From: Alphaproteobacteria bacterium
Lineage (GTDB): Bacteria; Pseudomonadota; Alphaproteobacteria; UBA6615
Length of the DNA stretch: 6,842 nucleotides
NCBI GenBank assembly: GCA_013003285.1
Contig: JABDJY010000303.1
Coordinates: 1-6,842 of the forward strand
Direction: 5' to 3'
Position numbers and translations under genes: made by a program. Positions 5,696 to 6,842 of the stretch are shown one piece after another. The notes under the pieces are model-generated. The model worked only from the letters and a program-made list of their open reading frames with translations, made no database searches and had not been told where the DNA came from. Every line of letters begins with the position of its first letter. Position 1 is the stretch's first letter.

Positions 5696-6842
5696 ATGGG
5701 TCAAATACGTCGTCCAGGTTTAACGTCGGAACAGAAGACAGAATTATGGGATCGCTGGCAGCGCGGGGAGTCGCTGACGGCGATCGGACGCGCATTCGGT
5801 AAGCCGTCCTCGTCTATTTATTGTTTGGTGTCACCGCATGGCGGGATCCGTCCAGCAGAGCGTCGCCGGTCACTACTGGCGTTGACGCTGTTTGAACGCG
5901 AGGAGATATCTCGCGCTCTTGTGGCGCGGCGATCTATCCGTTCGATAGCTCGGTTACTGGGCCGCGCGCCCTCGACGGTGAGCCGCGAGGTTCGCCGCAA
6001 TGGCGGCTATCGCCGTTACCGCGCGGCGCGCGCTGATGCGCAGGCCTGGGCTAGAGCGCGCCGTCCCAAGCGATGTAAGCTGGCGACCAGCGGGTGGTTA
6101 CGGCGGGTGGTGGCGCAGCAACTCCGGTTGAACTGGTCGCCCGAGCAGATTGACGGTTGGCTGAAGCGCGCGCATCCGGGGCAAGGGGCTTATCAGGTGT
6201 CTCACGAGACCATCTATCGCAGCTTATTCGTGCAAACCCGCGGTGTGCTTAAGAAAGAGCTGATGCAGTATCTGCGCTCACAGCGCACCATGCGCCATTC
6301 CCGACACGGCAGCGGCAAAGGCGATGGTCGCGGGCAGATCAAGGATATGATCTCGATCCGCGAGCGACCGGCGTCGGTTGAGGACCGGGCGGTGCCGGGT
6401 CACTGGGAGGGAGATCTGCTGTCGGGACCGAAAGACAGTTACATCGTGACCCTGGTCGAGCGCCATACGCGCTATGTGATGTTGGCGAAGGTGGCTGACA
6501 AACGCACCCAGACAGTGGTCACCGCGCTCATCCGCCAAGCGAAGAAGCTGCCCAGCGAGCTCTACAAATCGCTGACCTGGGACCGTGGCAAGGAACTCAC
6601 CGATCATCGACGATTTAGCCTGGCGACCGACATCGAGGTGTACTTCTGCGATCCGCAAAGCCCGTGGCAGCGCGGTTCCAACGAGAACACCAACCGCCTG
6701 CTCCGGCAGTACTTCCCGAAGGGCACCGACTTATCTGTACACAGCCAGGCGCATCTGAATAAAGTGGCGCGACAACTCAACGAACGGCCGCGCAAAACGC
6801 TGGGCTTCGAAACCCCGGCAGAACGGTTCAACGCTTGTGTTG
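5696..6842 (+). CDS. IS30-family DDE transposase, last codons beyond window
   Basis: Transposase that cuts and joins the element's ends. The frame is open for 382 codons to the right edge with no stop. Start ATG 5696 is chosen because GGAG (5683-5686) precedes it by 9 nt and an earlier ATG at 5681 meets a stop at its third codon. Domains in order: an N-terminal helix-turn-helix (LTSEQKTELWDRWQRGESLTAIGRAFG, about residues 9-35), a second IS30-type HTH (FEREEISRALVARRSIRSIARLLGRAPSTVSREVRRNGG, about 66-104), then the IS30 catalytic core. The core contains HWEGDLLSG (Asp240), LTWDRGKEL (Asp296) and SPWQRGSNENTNRLLRQY (Glu330), which form the expected DDE triad, and it ends with LNERPRKTLGFETPAERF. 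All key residues are present. Length matches the family, so only a few residues are lost at the edge. It reads in the same direction as photolyase. Confidence 0.95.
   Translation, partial: MGQIRRPGLTSEQKTELWDRWQRGESLTAIGRAFGKPSSSIYCLVSPHGGIRPAERRRSLLALTLFEREEISRALVARRSIRSIARLLGRAPSTVSREVRRNGGYRRYRAARADAQAWARARRPKRCKLATSGWLRRVVAQQLRLNWSPEQIDGWLKRAHPGQGAYQVSHETIYRSLFVQTRGVLKKELMQYLRSQRTMRHSRHGSGKGDGRGQIKDMISIRERPASVEDRAVPGHWEGDLLSGPKDSYIVTLVERHTRYVMLAKVADKRTQTVVTALIRQAKKLPSELYKSLTWDRGKELTDHRRFSLATDIEVYFCDPQSPWQRGSNENTNRLLRQYFPKGTDLSVHSQAHLNKVARQLNERPRKTLGFETPAERFNACV

Larger units (their letters stand above)
5636..6842 (+). mobile_element. IS30-family insertion sequence, right end outside window
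   Basis: The element consists of a putative left terminal repeat (from about 5636), a roughly 30-bp leader and a single transposase gene that runs to the window edge. IS30 elements are about 1.0-1.3 kb with one DDE transposase gene, so only the last codons and the right terminal repeat should be missing. The gene is uninterrupted and looks intact, suggesting recent or active insertion. Target-site duplication cannot be tested without the right end. The left boundary is estimated by comparison with the remembered IS30 end and may be off by several bases. Confidence 0.85.

Noticed and set aside
6278..6831. Minus-strand open frames opposite the transposase
   Set aside because: Antisense shadows of the IS30 transposase frame, which carries the DDE triad.
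1..6842. CRISPR arrays, tRNA or rRNA genes, integrase attachment sites
   Set aside because: No regularly spaced repeats, tRNA-like cloverleaf or rRNA sequence was recognised on either strand by eye.

Overview
The window most likely comes from an alphaproteobacterium of moderately high GC content. The grounds are the overall base composition, the alphaproteobacterial look of the decayed sigma-32 fragment (DFSLNSP block and region-4 helix-turn-helix) and of the photolyase, and an IS30-type element of a kind common in that class. This is judgement from the sequence alone; no database was searched.

Layout, left to right. (1) Positions 1-1308 (+): the 3' 435 codons of a GPH/MelB-type MFS transporter whose start lies left of the window. 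(2) Positions 1309-2900: a gene graveyard. A fragment of an rpoH (sigma-32) C-terminus with three in-frame stops (+, 1592-1849) is followed by the last 25 codons of katG (+, 1981-2058) with a perfect 12-bp hairpin behind its stop (2072-2108). Facing it is a frameshifted, end-truncated erythromycin-esterase-like gene (-, about 2229-2894). (3) Positions 2895-3371: an AT-richer intergenic region with three TGATCC motifs. One of these pairs with a perfect TATAAT 18 nt downstream and makes a candidate promoter. (4) Positions 3372-3773 (+): a stand-alone, LOV-like PAS protein that lacks the photoactive cysteine. (5) Positions 3847-5352 (+): an apparently complete class I DNA photolyase, 73 bp downstream and plausibly co-transcribed with the PAS gene. 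(6) Positions 5353-5635: no gene, two small hairpins. (7) From about 5636 to the right edge (+): the left end and nearly all of the transposase gene of an IS30-family element.

How it may fit together (inference). Photolyase, a GPH-family symporter and an RpoH paralogue all occur in the singlet-oxygen (RpoE-ChrR) response described in Rhodobacter, and the TGATCC-type -35 in front of the PAS-photolyase pair resembles that sigma factor's element. KatG and RpoH are also stress functions. The window therefore looks like a remodelled photo-oxidative-stress island: the transporter and the PAS-photolyase pair survive, while the sigma-factor, catalase-peroxidase and esterase genes between them have decayed, with an IS30 element at the right flank. 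The most interesting item is the cysteine-less LOV-like protein paired with photolyase behind a candidate stress promoter.
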